From contig NZ_JBGXYA010000036.1 in assembly GCF_041814905.1 (NCBI RefSeq), positions 1 through 64,000 on the forward strand: 64,000 nucleotides of DNA. Reading direction: 5' to 3'. Position 1 is the stretch's first letter. Every line of letters begins with the position of its first letter. The stretch is from Glaesserella sp041814905. GTDB taxonomy: Bacteria > Pseudomonadota > Gammaproteobacteria > Enterobacterales > Pasteurellaceae. Positions 1 to 7,803 of this stretch are shown here, one piece after another. A program made the position numbers and the translations under genes. Under the pieces are notes generated by a model. That model did not search any database and was not told where the DNA came from. It worked only from the letters and a program-made list of their open reading frames with translations.

Positions 1-246
1 GGGCGAAAGGTCGGTTGGCTCCGGCACTTCAATTTCTTTCTTTTTCTTCGGTTTCACTATTTTCGGGGGTTGAGGCTTTTTATAAGGGGATTTTACGCCA
101 TCAAGTCCTCTTTCACGAAAGGCTTTTAGCCAATGAATTACTACAGAATGGGGAATGTGATGAAGTTTTGCCACCTCGCGGATACCAACATCCTGCTCGA
201 TGACCAATTTGATAATGTCTAAACGAAATTGATAAGGATGGGACAT
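1..246 (-). CDS. Transposase OrfA, helix-turn-helix, partial
   Basis: From an ATG at 246 the minus strand is open for 82 codons to the window edge. The protein begins MSHPYQFRLDIIKLVIEQ and continues with a helix-turn-helix (roughly residues 20-50: VGIREVAKLHHIPHSVVIHW), followed by a Lys/Pro-rich linker (KKPQPPKIVKPKKKK). This is the layout of the DNA-binding OrfA of IS150/IS3-type elements, which binds the element ends. It normally joins a DDE integrase OrfB by programmed -1 frameshifting, and OrfB would lie to the left, outside the window. Start, HTH and the adjacent terminal repeat agree; the exact IS name is not assigned. Confidence 0.8.
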   Translation of the reverse strand, partial: MSHPYQFRLDIIKLVIEQDVGIREVAKLHHIPHSVVIHWLKAFRERGLDGVKSPYKKPQPPKIVKPKKKKEIEVPEPTDLSP

Positions 247-291
247 AATCTGCACTTCAAATTAGGTATCCAAGTTTTGGGGTGCAGATCA
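1..291 (-). mobile_element. Partial IS3-family (IS150-like) insertion sequence, left end
   Basis: The window begins inside an insertion sequence read on the minus strand. Its outer end is near 284-291, where the minus strand reads TGATCTGCACCCCAAAAC, which resembles the terminal inverted repeats of IS150-group elements (established family feature, recalled and not searched). A helix-turn-helix orfA follows immediately. The second orf and the other end lie outside the window, so element length, completeness and any target-site duplication cannot be seen. The end lies about 6 bp from the lolE stop codon, so the element sits directly downstream of an intact gene. Confidence 0.75.
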
Positions 292-297
292 TGTTTT

Positions 298-1548
298 TTA
301 ATGTCCACTTAACACTTTCGCCGGTTCTAATTTCGATGCGCGAACCGCCGGATAAAGGCTGGCAACCAAACTTAACACAATGGTTGCAAGTAAAACCCAC
401 ACAATGTCCAACCAATGAATTTCACTTGGTAGGAAATCAATAAAATAGACTCCGTCAGACAGTAGTTTTGCCCCGACCAAGCCTTCAATCCATTTGATAA
501 TCGTCGTTAAATTCAGCGAGGTAATCACCCCAAGAATAATGCCAAACAGCGCACCTTTCATTCCGGACAGCAAACCATACCATAAAAAAATCTGCCGAAT
601 AAAACGGTTATTGGCACCCAGTGTACGCTGAATGGCGATATCGCCCTGTTTATCTTTTACCGCCATCACCAAGGTGGAAACAATATTAAAACAAGCGACA
701 CCAATCACTAATACCATGGCGATATACATAACGGTACGAATAAGCTGAATATCGTTATACATATAACCGAACTTATCGATCCACGTTTGCAAATAAAGCG
801 ATTCGGGGAAAGAGGCTAATTCAGGGTATGCTATTTGACGTATGTCGAAGGGGGCATTAACCGCTAACTCTACACCAGAAATTTGATTCGGATTGAGTTC
901 GAGCAGTTCTTGAGCTTTTTCCAAAGTTAACAACGCATAGCTGTGATCAAGCTGCCCGTCTAAACGCAAAATACCGGTAACGTCCAAACCAAAACGTAAC
1001 GGTTGCGCTAATTTACCGTCATCCGTTGATTGCGGTAAAACCACGCTCACTTCGTCACCGACTTCAACGCCCAAATCACGCGCAATACCCGCTCCGAGAA
1101 TCAACCCTCCATGTTGGTGAAATGCCTGCCACTGTTCGGGCAAAACAAATTGTCCCAATGTGCTGACGTTGTCTTGTTTAAGCGGTTCAACGCCCCGCAC
1201 CTGCGCAATTTTGAGTTTCGAACCGTTTTCAATCAACGCCGTAAAGCTCACAAAAGGAGACACCGCAATAATTTCCGGCTTTTTCTCAAGATATTCGATC
1301 AAATCCTGACTCTTTTCGAGAATCCCTTGTTTATCGGTGGAAGAGGCAACAATCTCAGCATGGGGAACAACCGAAAGAACCCGTTGGTTTAACTCCCGTT
1401 CAAAGCCGTTCATCGCACTTAAACCAATAATCAACACGGCAACACCCAACGCAATACCTACGCTTGAAAACAGGGAAATCAGCGATACCAAGCGATTTTT
1501 CTGTTTACCACGCTGATAACGCCAACTGATAAAAAATGGGGTATTCAT
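298..1548 (-). CDS. lolE: Lipoprotein-releasing ABC transporter permease LolE
   Basis: Inner-membrane permease of the LolCDE machine, which extracts outer-membrane lipoproteins from the inner membrane and passes them to LolA. The 416-residue protein has an N-terminal membrane segment (about 20-48, with SSVGIALGVAVLIIGLSAMNGFE), a large periplasmic MacB-like domain, and three C-terminal membrane segments (from about residue 270 on). It ends in PAKVLSGH. The motif GLSAMNGFERELN and the C-terminal SGDIA-like stretch (QGDIAIQRTLG) match LolE better than LolC. The start ATG shares one base with the lolD stop (TAATG), so the pair is translationally coupled. No lolC is adjacent. An IS end lies 6 bp after the stop, but the C-terminus looks complete. 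Confidence 0.93.
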   Translation of the reverse strand: MNTPFFISWRYQRGKQKNRLVSLISLFSSVGIALGVAVLIIGLSAMNGFERELNQRVLSVVPHAEIVASSTDKQGILEKSQDLIEYLEKKPEIIAVSPFVSFTALIENGSKLKIAQVRGVEPLKQDNVSTLGQFVLPEQWQAFHQHGGLILGAGIARDLGVEVGDEVSVVLPQSTDDGKLAQPLRFGLDVTGILRLDGQLDHSYALLTLEKAQELLELNPNQISGVELAVNAPFDIRQIAYPELASFPESLYLQTWIDKFGYMYNDIQLIRTVMYIAMVLVIGVACFNIVSTLVMAVKDKQGDIAIQRTLGANNRFIRQIFLWYGLLSGMKGALFGIILGVITSLNLTTIIKWIEGLVGAKLLSDGVYFIDFLPSEIHWLDIVWVLLATIVLSLVASLYPAVRASKLEPAKVLSGH

Positions 1549-2234
1549 TAGTTTCCCTCACGTAATACGCCGTCTTGCATAATCAAACGGCGGTTTAGTT
1601 TGTTGGCTAAATTCAAATCGTGAGTCACTAATAGGAAAGCAATCTGCTGTTCTTGATTTAAACGTTGAATCAGTTCAAAAATACTCTCGGTTGTTTTTTG
1701 GTCGAGATTACCCGTCGGTTCATCAGCAAGGACTAACGCAGGGTTATTCACCAACGCACGAGCAATCGCGACACGCTGGCGTTCACCGCCCGATAACGCT
1801 GAAGGGCGATGGGTAATTCGATGAGCCAATCCGACCGCTTGTAACATCTTCTCTGCGCGATCTTTCGCTTCCGTTTTATTTTGGTTTCCGATTAACATCG
1901 GCATCATCACATTTTCCAACGCAGAAAAATCCGCCATTAAGTGATGAAATTGATAGACAAAGCCAAGATGTTGATTGCGTAATTTTGCAAGGGCATTGCT
2001 ACTGAGCTTTTGCAACGATTGTCCTTTGATAAAGACCTCGCCGTCACTCGGTTGATCTAAACCGCCAAGGGTGTGTAATAAGGTACTTTTGCCTGATCCG
2101 GAGCTACCGACAATCGCCACAAGCTCACCTGCATTCATTGAAAAGGAGACGTTGTTAAGCACCTGAGTGGCATTTTCGCCCTCTTGATAAAATTTGCTGA
2201 TATTTTCACAGCGAAGAAGTTCGTTTGAAGACAT
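1548..2234 (-). CDS. lolD: Lipoprotein-releasing ABC transporter ATPase LolD
   Basis: ATPase that powers LolCDE-mediated lipoprotein release at the cytoplasmic face of the inner membrane. The 228 residues contain Walker A GSSGSGKST (about 43-51), the Q-loop (VYQFHHLM), ABC signature LSGGE (147-151), Walker B LVLADEP (167-173) and the switch His in LLVTHDLNLA. The length is usual for LolD. It is the first gene of a lolD-lolE unit. The ribosome-binding site upstream is weak. The gene faces away from the AhpD-like gene, so the 130-bp gap at 2235-2366 must hold promoters for both directions. Confidence 0.95.
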   Translation of the reverse strand: MSSNELLRCENISKFYQEGENATQVLNNVSFSMNAGELVAIVGSSGSGKSTLLHTLGGLDQPSDGEVFIKGQSLQKLSSNALAKLRNQHLGFVYQFHHLMADFSALENVMMPMLIGNQNKTEAKDRAEKMLQAVGLAHRITHRPSALSGGERQRVAIARALVNNPALVLADEPTGNLDQKTTESIFELIQRLNQEQQIAFLLVTHDLNLANKLNRRLIMQDGVLREGN

Positions 2235-2366
2235 TCTGTTTTACTTTTTGAAAGAAATTATTACGTTTCATCTTAAACAAAAAACGTGACGGATGCCACC
2301 CGAAAACAGTAAAATTAAATCGGACTTACATCCTCTTTCTACTTCTATTAATCGGAGAAAATTATT

Positions 2367-2705
2367 ATGTCATTTCAAAATTGGACTGAACATACGGCCC
2401 ACGTGAAAAAATCATTCGGCGAATTAGGCAAAAAGCACCCGAAAATGTTGCAAGCTTATGCGGCTTTAGATCAAGCGGCTGCCGCGGAAGCATTGGATGA
2501 AAAAACGCGAGAATTGATTGCGATTGCGGTCGCGATCACAACACGTTGTGAAAGTTGTATCAGTGTTCATGCCGAAAAAGCGGCGAAAGCCGGTGCAACG
2601 GAAAGTGAAATTGCCGGTGCATTAGCCACGGCAATTGCCTTAAACGCCGGGGCTGCCTATACCTACGCATTAAGAGCATTGGAAGCCATTGAAGAGCAAA
2701 AATAA
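2367..2705 (+). CDS. Carboxymuconolactone decarboxylase / AhpD-like protein
   Basis: A small all-helical protein of 112 residues with the AhpD-type redox motif RCESCISVH (Cys pair about 65-68, then a His three residues later), preceded by KTRELIAIAVAIT. This matches the carboxymuconolactone decarboxylase family, whose CxxC-x3-H members act as alkylhydroperoxidase-like thiol enzymes. The exact substrate cannot be told from sequence. The CxxC makes a peroxidase or disulfide-reductase role likelier than lactone decarboxylation. A good Shine-Dalgarno (CGGAGAA) precedes the ATG. It is a single-gene unit, with its own terminator downstream and lolD diverging upstream. Confidence 0.85.
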   Translation: MSFQNWTEHTAHVKKSFGELGKKHPKMLQAYAALDQAAAAEALDEKTRELIAIAVAITTRCESCISVHAEKAAKAGATESEIAGALATAIALNAGAAYTYALRALEAIEEQK

Positions 2706-2726
2706 GGCGATACCATAAACAAATTT

Positions 2727-2757
2727 AGCGGCATATCTGCTATGCCGCTTTTTCTTC
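2727..2757 (+). terminator. Rho-independent terminator after AhpD-like gene
   Basis: Perfect 9-bp stem AGCGGCATA / TATGCCGCT with a 5-nt loop, followed by a T-rich tract (TTTTTCTTCT). Confidence 0.9.
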
Positions 2758-2808
2758 TCCGTTCTCGCGCTAAAAACGCCCGTTTCGATCAAATATCCCG
2801 TAAGTTTT

Positions 2809-2824
2809 TGTGACGCACATCACT
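2809..2824 (+). promoter_or_regulatory. Candidate CRP site upstream of eno
   Basis: TGTGA-CGCACA-TCACT matches 9 of 10 positions of the CRP half-site consensus TGTGA-N6-TCACA. It lies about 85 bp upstream of the eno start. A TATATA/TAGTAT element at 2855-2863 could be the -10. The site is seen in sequence; control of enolase by CRP is inferred. Confidence 0.5.
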
Positions 2825-2906
2825 TTTTTACAAGACAAAACTGCAAAATCCATTTAGTATATAGCTGTTTTTTTCACATTAACTCTCAATTAAGAGGATA
2901 TTAACA

Positions 2907-4217
2907 ATGGCAAAAATCGTTAAAGTAATCGGTCGTGAAATCATTGACTCACGTGGTAATCCAACCGTAGAAGCGGAAGTTCATCTTGAAGGTGGCTTTG
3001 TTGGTTTAGCAGCTGCGCCGTCAGGTGCATCAACAGGTTCACGCGAAGCATTAGAATTGCGTGATGGCGACAAATCACGTTTCTTAGGTAAAGGTGTATT
3101 AAAAGCCGTTTCTGCAGTCAACAACGAAATTGCTAATGCAATCGTCGGTAAAGATGCCTCTAACCAAGCTGAAATCGACCAAATTATGATCGACCTAGAC
3201 GGCACGGAAAACAAATCTAAATTCGGTGCAAACGCAATTTTAGCGGTTTCTTTAGCAAACGCAAAAGCTGCGGCGGCATCAAAAGGTTTACCGCTTTATG
3301 CTCACATTGCAGAGCTTAACGGTACTCCGGGCGTGTACGCTATGCCATTACCAATGATGAACATCATCAACGGTGGTGAGCACGCAGACAACAACGTTGA
3401 TATCCAAGAGTTCATGATTCAACCTGTTGGTGCAAAAACATTAAAAGAAGCACTTCGTATCGGTGCTGAAGTATTCCACAACTTAGCTAAAGTATTAAAA
3501 GGCAAAGGTTTAAATACTGCAGTAGGTGACGAAGGCGGTTTCGCACCGAACTTAGCGTCTAACGCAGACGCTCTTGCATGTATCAAAGAAGCGGTAGAAA
3601 AAGCGGGTTACGTGTTAGGTAAAGATGTAACTTTAGCTATGGACTGTGCGTCTTCCGAGTTCTACGACAAAGAACGTAACGTATATGACATGAAAGGCGA
3701 AGGTAAAACATTCACTTCTCAAGAGTTCACACACTACTTAGAAGGCTTATGCAAAGAGTACCCGATCGTGTCTATCGAAGACGGTCAAGACGAATCAGAC
3801 TGGGAAGGCTTCGCATACCAAACTAAAGTATTGGGTGATAAAGTTCAATTAGTCGGTGACGACTTATTCGTAACCAATACGAAGATCCTCAAAAACGGTA
3901 TCGAAAAAGGGATTGCGAACTCCATCTTAATTAAATTCAACCAAATCGGTTCATTAACCGAAACCTTAGCGGCAATCAAAATGGCGAAAGACGCAGGTTA
4001 CACCGCGGTAATCTCACACCGTTCAGGCGAAACCGAAGATGCGACTATTGCAGATTTAGCGGTCGGTACAGCGGCAGGTCAAATCAAAACCGGTTCAATG
4101 AGCCGTTCAGATCGTGTTGCGAAATACAACCAATTAATCCGTATCGAAGAAGCTTTAGAGCGTGCAGGTACGCCGGCACCGTTCCCTGGTCGTAAAGCGA
4201 TTAAAGGTCAAGCATAA
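2907..4217 (+). CDS. eno: Enolase
   Basis: Glycolytic enzyme converting 2-phosphoglycerate to phosphoenolpyruvate in the cytoplasm. It is often also an RNA-degradosome partner and surface moonlighting protein in this class. The 436 residues show all hallmark segments: the N-terminal SRGNPTVEAEVHLE, the loop PSGASTGSREALELRD, GDEGGFAPN (catalytic Glu), SIEDGQDESDWEGF and VGDDLFVTN (Mg ligands), ILIKFNQIGSLTET (catalytic Lys) and SHRSGETED. The length is normal. The Shine-Dalgarno AAGAGGA precedes the ATG. Codon use is strongly biased, as expected for a highly expressed gene. It is a single-gene unit with its own terminator. In many enterics eno follows pyrG, but not here. Confidence 0.98.
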   Translation: MAKIVKVIGREIIDSRGNPTVEAEVHLEGGFVGLAAAPSGASTGSREALELRDGDKSRFLGKGVLKAVSAVNNEIANAIVGKDASNQAEIDQIMIDLDGTENKSKFGANAILAVSLANAKAAAASKGLPLYAHIAELNGTPGVYAMPLPMMNIINGGEHADNNVDIQEFMIQPVGAKTLKEALRIGAEVFHNLAKVLKGKGLNTAVGDEGGFAPNLASNADALACIKEAVEKAGYVLGKDVTLAMDCASSEFYDKERNVYDMKGEGKTFTSQEFTHYLEGLCKEYPIVSIEDGQDESDWEGFAYQTKVLGDKVQLVGDDLFVTNTKILKNGIEKGIANSILIKFNQIGSLTETLAAIKMAKDAGYTAVISHRSGETEDATIADLAVGTAAGQIKTGSMSRSDRVAKYNQLIRIEEALERAGTPAPFPGRKAIKGQA

Positions 4218-4240
4218 TCGGCGTTGATTGATTAAATACA

Positions 4241-4271
4241 GCCACCTTGAGCAATCCGGGTGGCTTTTTTA
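4241..4271 (+). terminator. Terminator after eno
   Basis: The GCCACC...GGGTGGC hairpin is followed by six T residues, starting 24 nt after the eno stop. Confidence 0.85.
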
Positions 4272-4334
4272 TTCATACATTACCGTTTACAAGCGGTAAG
4301 ATATCGATAAAAATTTGCAAATGGAAAAAGAACA

Positions 4335-4748
4335 ATGCTCTACTCAGTGCTAAACGATCATATCACTCTTGGCACCCCCTATCGCAACGGTGCACATTCC
4401 ATTAAACATGAACATTTGGTAGTGATGTTTGAAGACGACGGCGAAACCGGTTATTTCTACGCGATGGATTTACACCAAGCTGCTCAACCGGTGGTGGACA
4501 GTCTATTCGTGTATAACATCGCCAACATTGAACAACACACCTTAAAAGAACCGCGCCGCTTCCAAATTTGTTGGGATGAAGAAGGCTATAAAGCGTTCTT
4601 AATGCTGAACGACTACCCTCACGCCGTTTTTGACTTCCGAGAATTCGTCGGTTATAACCGCAGCAAGTTCCCCGAACCTGAACTGGGAAGCATGTGGCAA
4701 CATAAAGAAACAACGCCTGAATTAGTCGATAAATGGTTTCGGTCTTAA
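4335..4748 (+). CDS. Conserved hypothetical protein, possibly DUF2251 type
   Basis: A 137-residue soluble protein with no signal peptide or membrane segment. It is rich in aromatic residues (GYFYAMDLHQ, RFQICWDEEGYKAFLMLNDYPHAVFDF) and ends in DKWFRS. The alternating hydrophobic pattern suggests a compact beta-rich fold. I recall similar short proteins under DUF2251 in Pasteurellaceae and relatives, but that assignment is from memory and the function is unknown. It stands alone between the eno terminator and a paired-USS hairpin, so it is probably its own short transcription unit. Codon use resembles its neighbours, and a plain AAAAAGAACA precedes the ATG. Confidence 0.75.
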   Translation: MLYSVLNDHITLGTPYRNGAHSIKHEHLVVMFEDDGETGYFYAMDLHQAAQPVVDSLFVYNIANIEQHTLKEPRRFQICWDEEGYKAFLMLNDYPHAVFDFREFVGYNRSKFPEPELGSMWQHKETTPELVDKWFRS

Positions 4749-4752
4749 AGCG

Positions 4753-4810
4753 ACAAGCGGTCATTTTCGCGTAATTTTTTGCAAAAAATCATCCGAAAAC
4801 GACCGCTTGT
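4753..4810. terminator. Inverted USS pair forming a bidirectional terminator
   Basis: ACAAGCGGTCA at 4753-4763 faces its inverse CGACCGCTTGT at 4800-4810, with TTTTTTGCAAAAAA between. The pair can fold as a hairpin between two convergent genes (the 137-aa gene and recQ). Apl-type uptake sequences are commonly reused as terminators in Pasteurellaceae. Confidence 0.75.
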
Positions 4811-4811
4811 T

Positions 4812-6626
4812 TTATTGACGGTTTTGCACATGTTCACGAATCAACGACAAAAATGCTGGCCCGAAGCGCTCCAATTTACGTTCCCCAACACCGTTAATTT
4901 CCAACATTTCATCTTCAGTAGTCGGTAAAAACTCTGACATTTCTTGCAATGTTGCATCGTTAAATACTACATAAGGCGGAATATTCTCATTATCGGCGAT
5001 TTGCTTACGCAAAAAGCGCAAACGGGCAAACAGATCTTTGTCGTAACGCCGTGACGATTGCTGTTTTTGTAGGTAAGCCGAGGCGGAAAAACTCAAGCGC
5101 GGCATTGCCAGCTCCAATCCTGTTTCAGCTCGCAAAATCGGTCTTGCCTCTTCCGTGAGTTGTAACGCCGAATGATTAACAATATTTTGTCGAATAAGCC
5201 CCAAATGAATCAATTGACGTGCCACACTCATCCAATATTCTTGCGATTTATCCCTACCGATACCGTAAACAGACAAACTGTCATGCTGATATTCACGGAT
5301 TTTCTGCTGATTCAACCCGCGCAACACGGCAATTACATGATGTAAACCGAACTTTTGACCGGTACGGTAAATCACCGACATCACTTTTTGTGCATCTAAC
5401 AATCCATCATACTTTTTCGGAGGATCTAAACAAATATCACAATTTTTACACGGTTCCCGTCGTGACTCGCCAAAATAATTGAGCAGTACTAAACGACGGC
5501 AGGTTTGCGATTCTGCAAAAGCGCCTATTGCCTGCAATTTATGTTGTTCGATCTGACGCTGATCGCTTTCCGGTTTTTCCAGTAAAATCTTATTCAGCCA
5601 TGCATAATCAGCCGGATCGTAAAACAGCAATGCTTCCGCCGGTAAATCATCACGCCCCGCTCTACCGGTCTCCTGATAATAGGATTCAATGCTGCGCGGC
5701 AAATCAAAATGTACAACAAAACGTACATTTGATTTATTAATTCCCATTCCGAAAGCGATGGTCGCAACGACAATTTGAATATTGTCTCTCTGAAACGCAT
5801 TTTGTACTGTTTCTCGCTGCTGAATTGTCATGCCTGCATGATAACCCATCACAGAAAAACGACGAGCAGACAATTTTTCGGTAATTTCTTCCACTTTTTT
5901 ACGGCTGTTACAATACACAATCCCACTTTTTCCCGGCTGACCACTGATAAATTTAATCAGTTGTTCCATCGGCTTAAATTTTTCCTGCACCGTATAACGA
6001 ATATTCGGGCGATCAAAACTTCCTAAATATGTATGAGGATTTTCCAGCTTAAGATGTTGAATGATATCCGCACGGGTTGTCGGATCGGCAGTGGCGGTAA
6101 GTGCTACAAGCGGTATATTTGGGAAGGTTTTTCGCAAACCGCCGAGTAATGTATATTCGGGGCGAAAATCATGTCCCCATTGAGAAACGCAATGCGCTTC
6201 ATCAACGGCAATCAAGCTGATTTGACAGAGCGAAATAAACTGGAAAAAGCCGGAAGTCATCACTTTTTCAGGCGAAAGATAGAGTAATTTTAATTGCCCC
6301 GAGAGGGCTTTTTGCTCGACTTGTTGTTGTTCTTCCAAGGTTTGAGTGGAATTAAGATAAGCGGCTTCAATGCCATTGGTAAGAAGCTGATCGACCTGAT
6401 CTTTCATCAATGAAATGAGTGGTGAGATAACCAGCGTAATGCCCTCTAAACAGAGTGCGGGAACCTGATAACATAAAGACTTTCCACCGCCTGTCGTCAT
6501 AATAACCAAGCAATCGTCGCCAGATAAAACAGCTTCAATCACTTCAGATTGACCTTGGCGGAAAGATTGATAGCCAAAGACGTTATGTAAAACCTCTTTG
6601 GCTTTTTCGGAATTGGATATAGGCAT
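4812..6626 (-). CDS. recQ: ATP-dependent DNA helicase RecQ
   Basis: 3'-5' helicase of the RecF recombination pathway, which unwinds duplex and branched DNA. The 604 residues contain Walker A MTTGGGKSLCYQ (about 43-54), the DEAH box AVDEAHCVSQWGHDFRPEY (helicase motif II with the aromatic-rich loop), motif VI ETGRAGRD, a zinc site (Cys in QTCRRLVLL and EPCKNCDIC), a winged-helix RQC region and a C-terminal HRDC domain (about 525-600, PPYVVFNDATLQEM). This is the full bacterial RecQ layout. It starts 6 nt after the cyaY stop, so the two are co-transcribed, an arrangement I recall from H. influenzae. Confidence 0.97.
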   Translation of the reverse strand: MPISNSEKAKEVLHNVFGYQSFRQGQSEVIEAVLSGDDCLVIMTTGGGKSLCYQVPALCLEGITLVISPLISLMKDQVDQLLTNGIEAAYLNSTQTLEEQQQVEQKALSGQLKLLYLSPEKVMTSGFFQFISLCQISLIAVDEAHCVSQWGHDFRPEYTLLGGLRKTFPNIPLVALTATADPTTRADIIQHLKLENPHTYLGSFDRPNIRYTVQEKFKPMEQLIKFISGQPGKSGIVYCNSRKKVEEITEKLSARRFSVMGYHAGMTIQQRETVQNAFQRDNIQIVVATIAFGMGINKSNVRFVVHFDLPRSIESYYQETGRAGRDDLPAEALLFYDPADYAWLNKILLEKPESDQRQIEQHKLQAIGAFAESQTCRRLVLLNYFGESRREPCKNCDICLDPPKKYDGLLDAQKVMSVIYRTGQKFGLHHVIAVLRGLNQQKIREYQHDSLSVYGIGRDKSQEYWMSVARQLIHLGLIRQNIVNHSALQLTEEARPILRAETGLELAMPRLSFSASAYLQKQQSSRRYDKDLFARLRFLRKQIADNENIPPYVVFNDATLQEMSEFLPTTEDEMLEINGVGERKLERFGPAFLSLIREHVQNRQ

Positions 6627-6632
6627 TATTCG

Positions 6633-6941
6633 TTAGTTAAAAGAAACGGTTTCGCCATGGCGGGCAACCGCTTCTTCTAAATGAGACCAGAAAGAACGCC
6701 CCTCGGAACTAAGCCATTCACCGTCTCGATAAGCAAAATGAAAACCGCCTAATTTGCTTGCAAGCCAAAGTTCCAGCATTGCCTCTTGCTTATTGATAAC
6801 AATTTGAGAATCATCATCAAAAGTGATGGTAAATACAGCACCTTGTGATTCGCAATCAACATCACAGTCCTGTTGTTCCAACTGTTCTTCGATTTGCGCC
6901 CACACTTGTTCAATTTCTTGGTGAAATTCAGCTAAATTCAT
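6633..6941 (-). CDS. cyaY: Frataxin-like iron-binding protein CyaY
   Basis: Bacterial frataxin, an acidic iron-binding protein that modulates iron-sulfur cluster assembly at IscS/IscU. I chose the ATG at 6941, giving 102 residues, because the family begins with MN/MT..EFH. The open frame runs further upstream (to 7118) but that part overlaps lexA and is not CyaY-like. Visible features are the acidic first helix (EQVWAQIEEQLEQQDCDVDCE), the beta-sheet segment FDDDSQIVINKQEAMLELWLAS and the conserved GGFHF...W pattern. It leads a cyaY-recQ unit. The lexA gene lies just upstream in the same direction. Confidence 0.93.
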   Translation of the reverse strand: MNLAEFHQEIEQVWAQIEEQLEQQDCDVDCESQGAVFTITFDDDSQIVINKQEAMLELWLASKLGGFHFAYRDGEWLSSEGRSFWSHLEEAVARHGETVSFN

Positions 6942-7020
6942 AATTGGTCTCTTAAATACAAAATATCGAAAAAATGAGTTCGCTATTTTGAGTTTTTCCG
7001 GCTCGCTTTTCAACGATTTT

Positions 7021-7650
7021 CTACATCCATGCATTATTACGGATAATACCGACGGCAATACCTTCAATTTCAATAAAAGAAGATTTCGGGTCGACCACAA
7101 TCGCTTTGAGCTCATCATTTTCCGGATGAAGATAGACTAATTCACCTTTTTTCTCTAAACGCTTTACCGTTACCTCATCATCCACTCGCGCCACGACGAC
7201 TTGCCCGTTGCGAGCGCTGTTGGTTTTGTGAACAGCTAATAAATCACCGTCTAAAATACCGATTTTCTCCATTGAATTACCGTTTACACGCAGTAAATAA
7301 TCAGCATGCGGGGAGAACATTGCCCCGTTTACCGGATAGTGGCTTTCAACGTGCTCAATAGCCATAATCGGCGAGCCTGCAGCTACTTTCCCGACTAAAG
7401 GCAACCCTTCTTCATCATTAGCTGCTTCATTTTCAATTAAGATACGAATACCGCGAGATGTACCCGAAAGCATTTCAATATAGCCTTTACGAGCAAGCGC
7501 TTTTAAATGTTCTTCTGCCGCATTAGGTGATTTAAACCCGATTTCACGGGCGATTTCGACACGAGTCGGCGGCATTCCGGTAGTTTCAATATGATTTTTA
7601 ACAAAATCGAAAATTTCTTGTTGGCGGGCAGTTAAATGTTGACGTTTCAT
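7021..7650 (-). CDS. lexA: SOS repressor LexA
   Basis: Represses DNA-damage genes and is inactivated by RecA-stimulated self-cleavage. The 209 residues, from the ATG at 7650, begin MKRQHLTARQQEIFDFVKNH and carry the winged HTH (GMPPTRVEIAREIGFKSPNAAEEHL), the cleavage pair in GKVAAGSP (Ala-Gly), the catalytic Ser in VNGNSMEKIGILDGD and the catalytic Lys in DEVTVKRLEKKGE. A longer frame opens at 7689, but those codons lie across an SOS box, and GAGGATGAA gives a good ribosome-binding site for the 7650 ATG. It diverges from plsB, and two SOS boxes sit in front. Confidence 0.96.
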   Translation of the reverse strand: MKRQHLTARQQEIFDFVKNHIETTGMPPTRVEIAREIGFKSPNAAEEHLKALARKGYIEMLSGTSRGIRILIENEAANDEEGLPLVGKVAAGSPIMAIEHVESHYPVNGAMFSPHADYLLRVNGNSMEKIGILDGDLLAVHKTNSARNGQVVVARVDDEVTVKRLEKKGELVYLHPENDELKAIVVDPKSSFIEIEGIAVGIIRNNAWM

Positions 7651-7660
7651 TTCATCCTCA

Positions 7661-7676
7661 CTGTCTTTATATACAG
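7661..7676 (-). promoter_or_regulatory. SOS box 1 (LexA operator) of lexA
   Basis: CTGT-CTTTATAT-ACAG is a perfect CTGT-N8-ACAG operator, 10 bp upstream of the lexA start. Confidence 0.92.
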
Positions 7677-7682
7677 AAAACA

Positions 7683-7698
7683 TTGACATTATATACAG
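7683..7698 (-). promoter_or_regulatory. SOS box 2 (degenerate) of lexA
   Basis: TTGA-CATTATAT-ACAG retains one perfect half. Its centre is 22 bp from box 1, about two helical turns, matching the tandem operator arrangement known for lexA in E. coli. Confidence 0.7.
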
Positions 7699-7803
7699 TA
7701 AAAATCAATTTGTAACTAAATAAATTCAGATTTATCTAATAAATTTGTGGTAATATTCTTGCTGATATTAATCCAATCATAATTATTCAAAAGGATATAA
7801 AAT

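Noticed and set aside
4402..4764. Minus-strand ORF opposite the 137-residue gene
   Set aside because: Arg/Cys-rich low-quality translation overlapping the paired USS; the plus-strand frame has a better start and composition.
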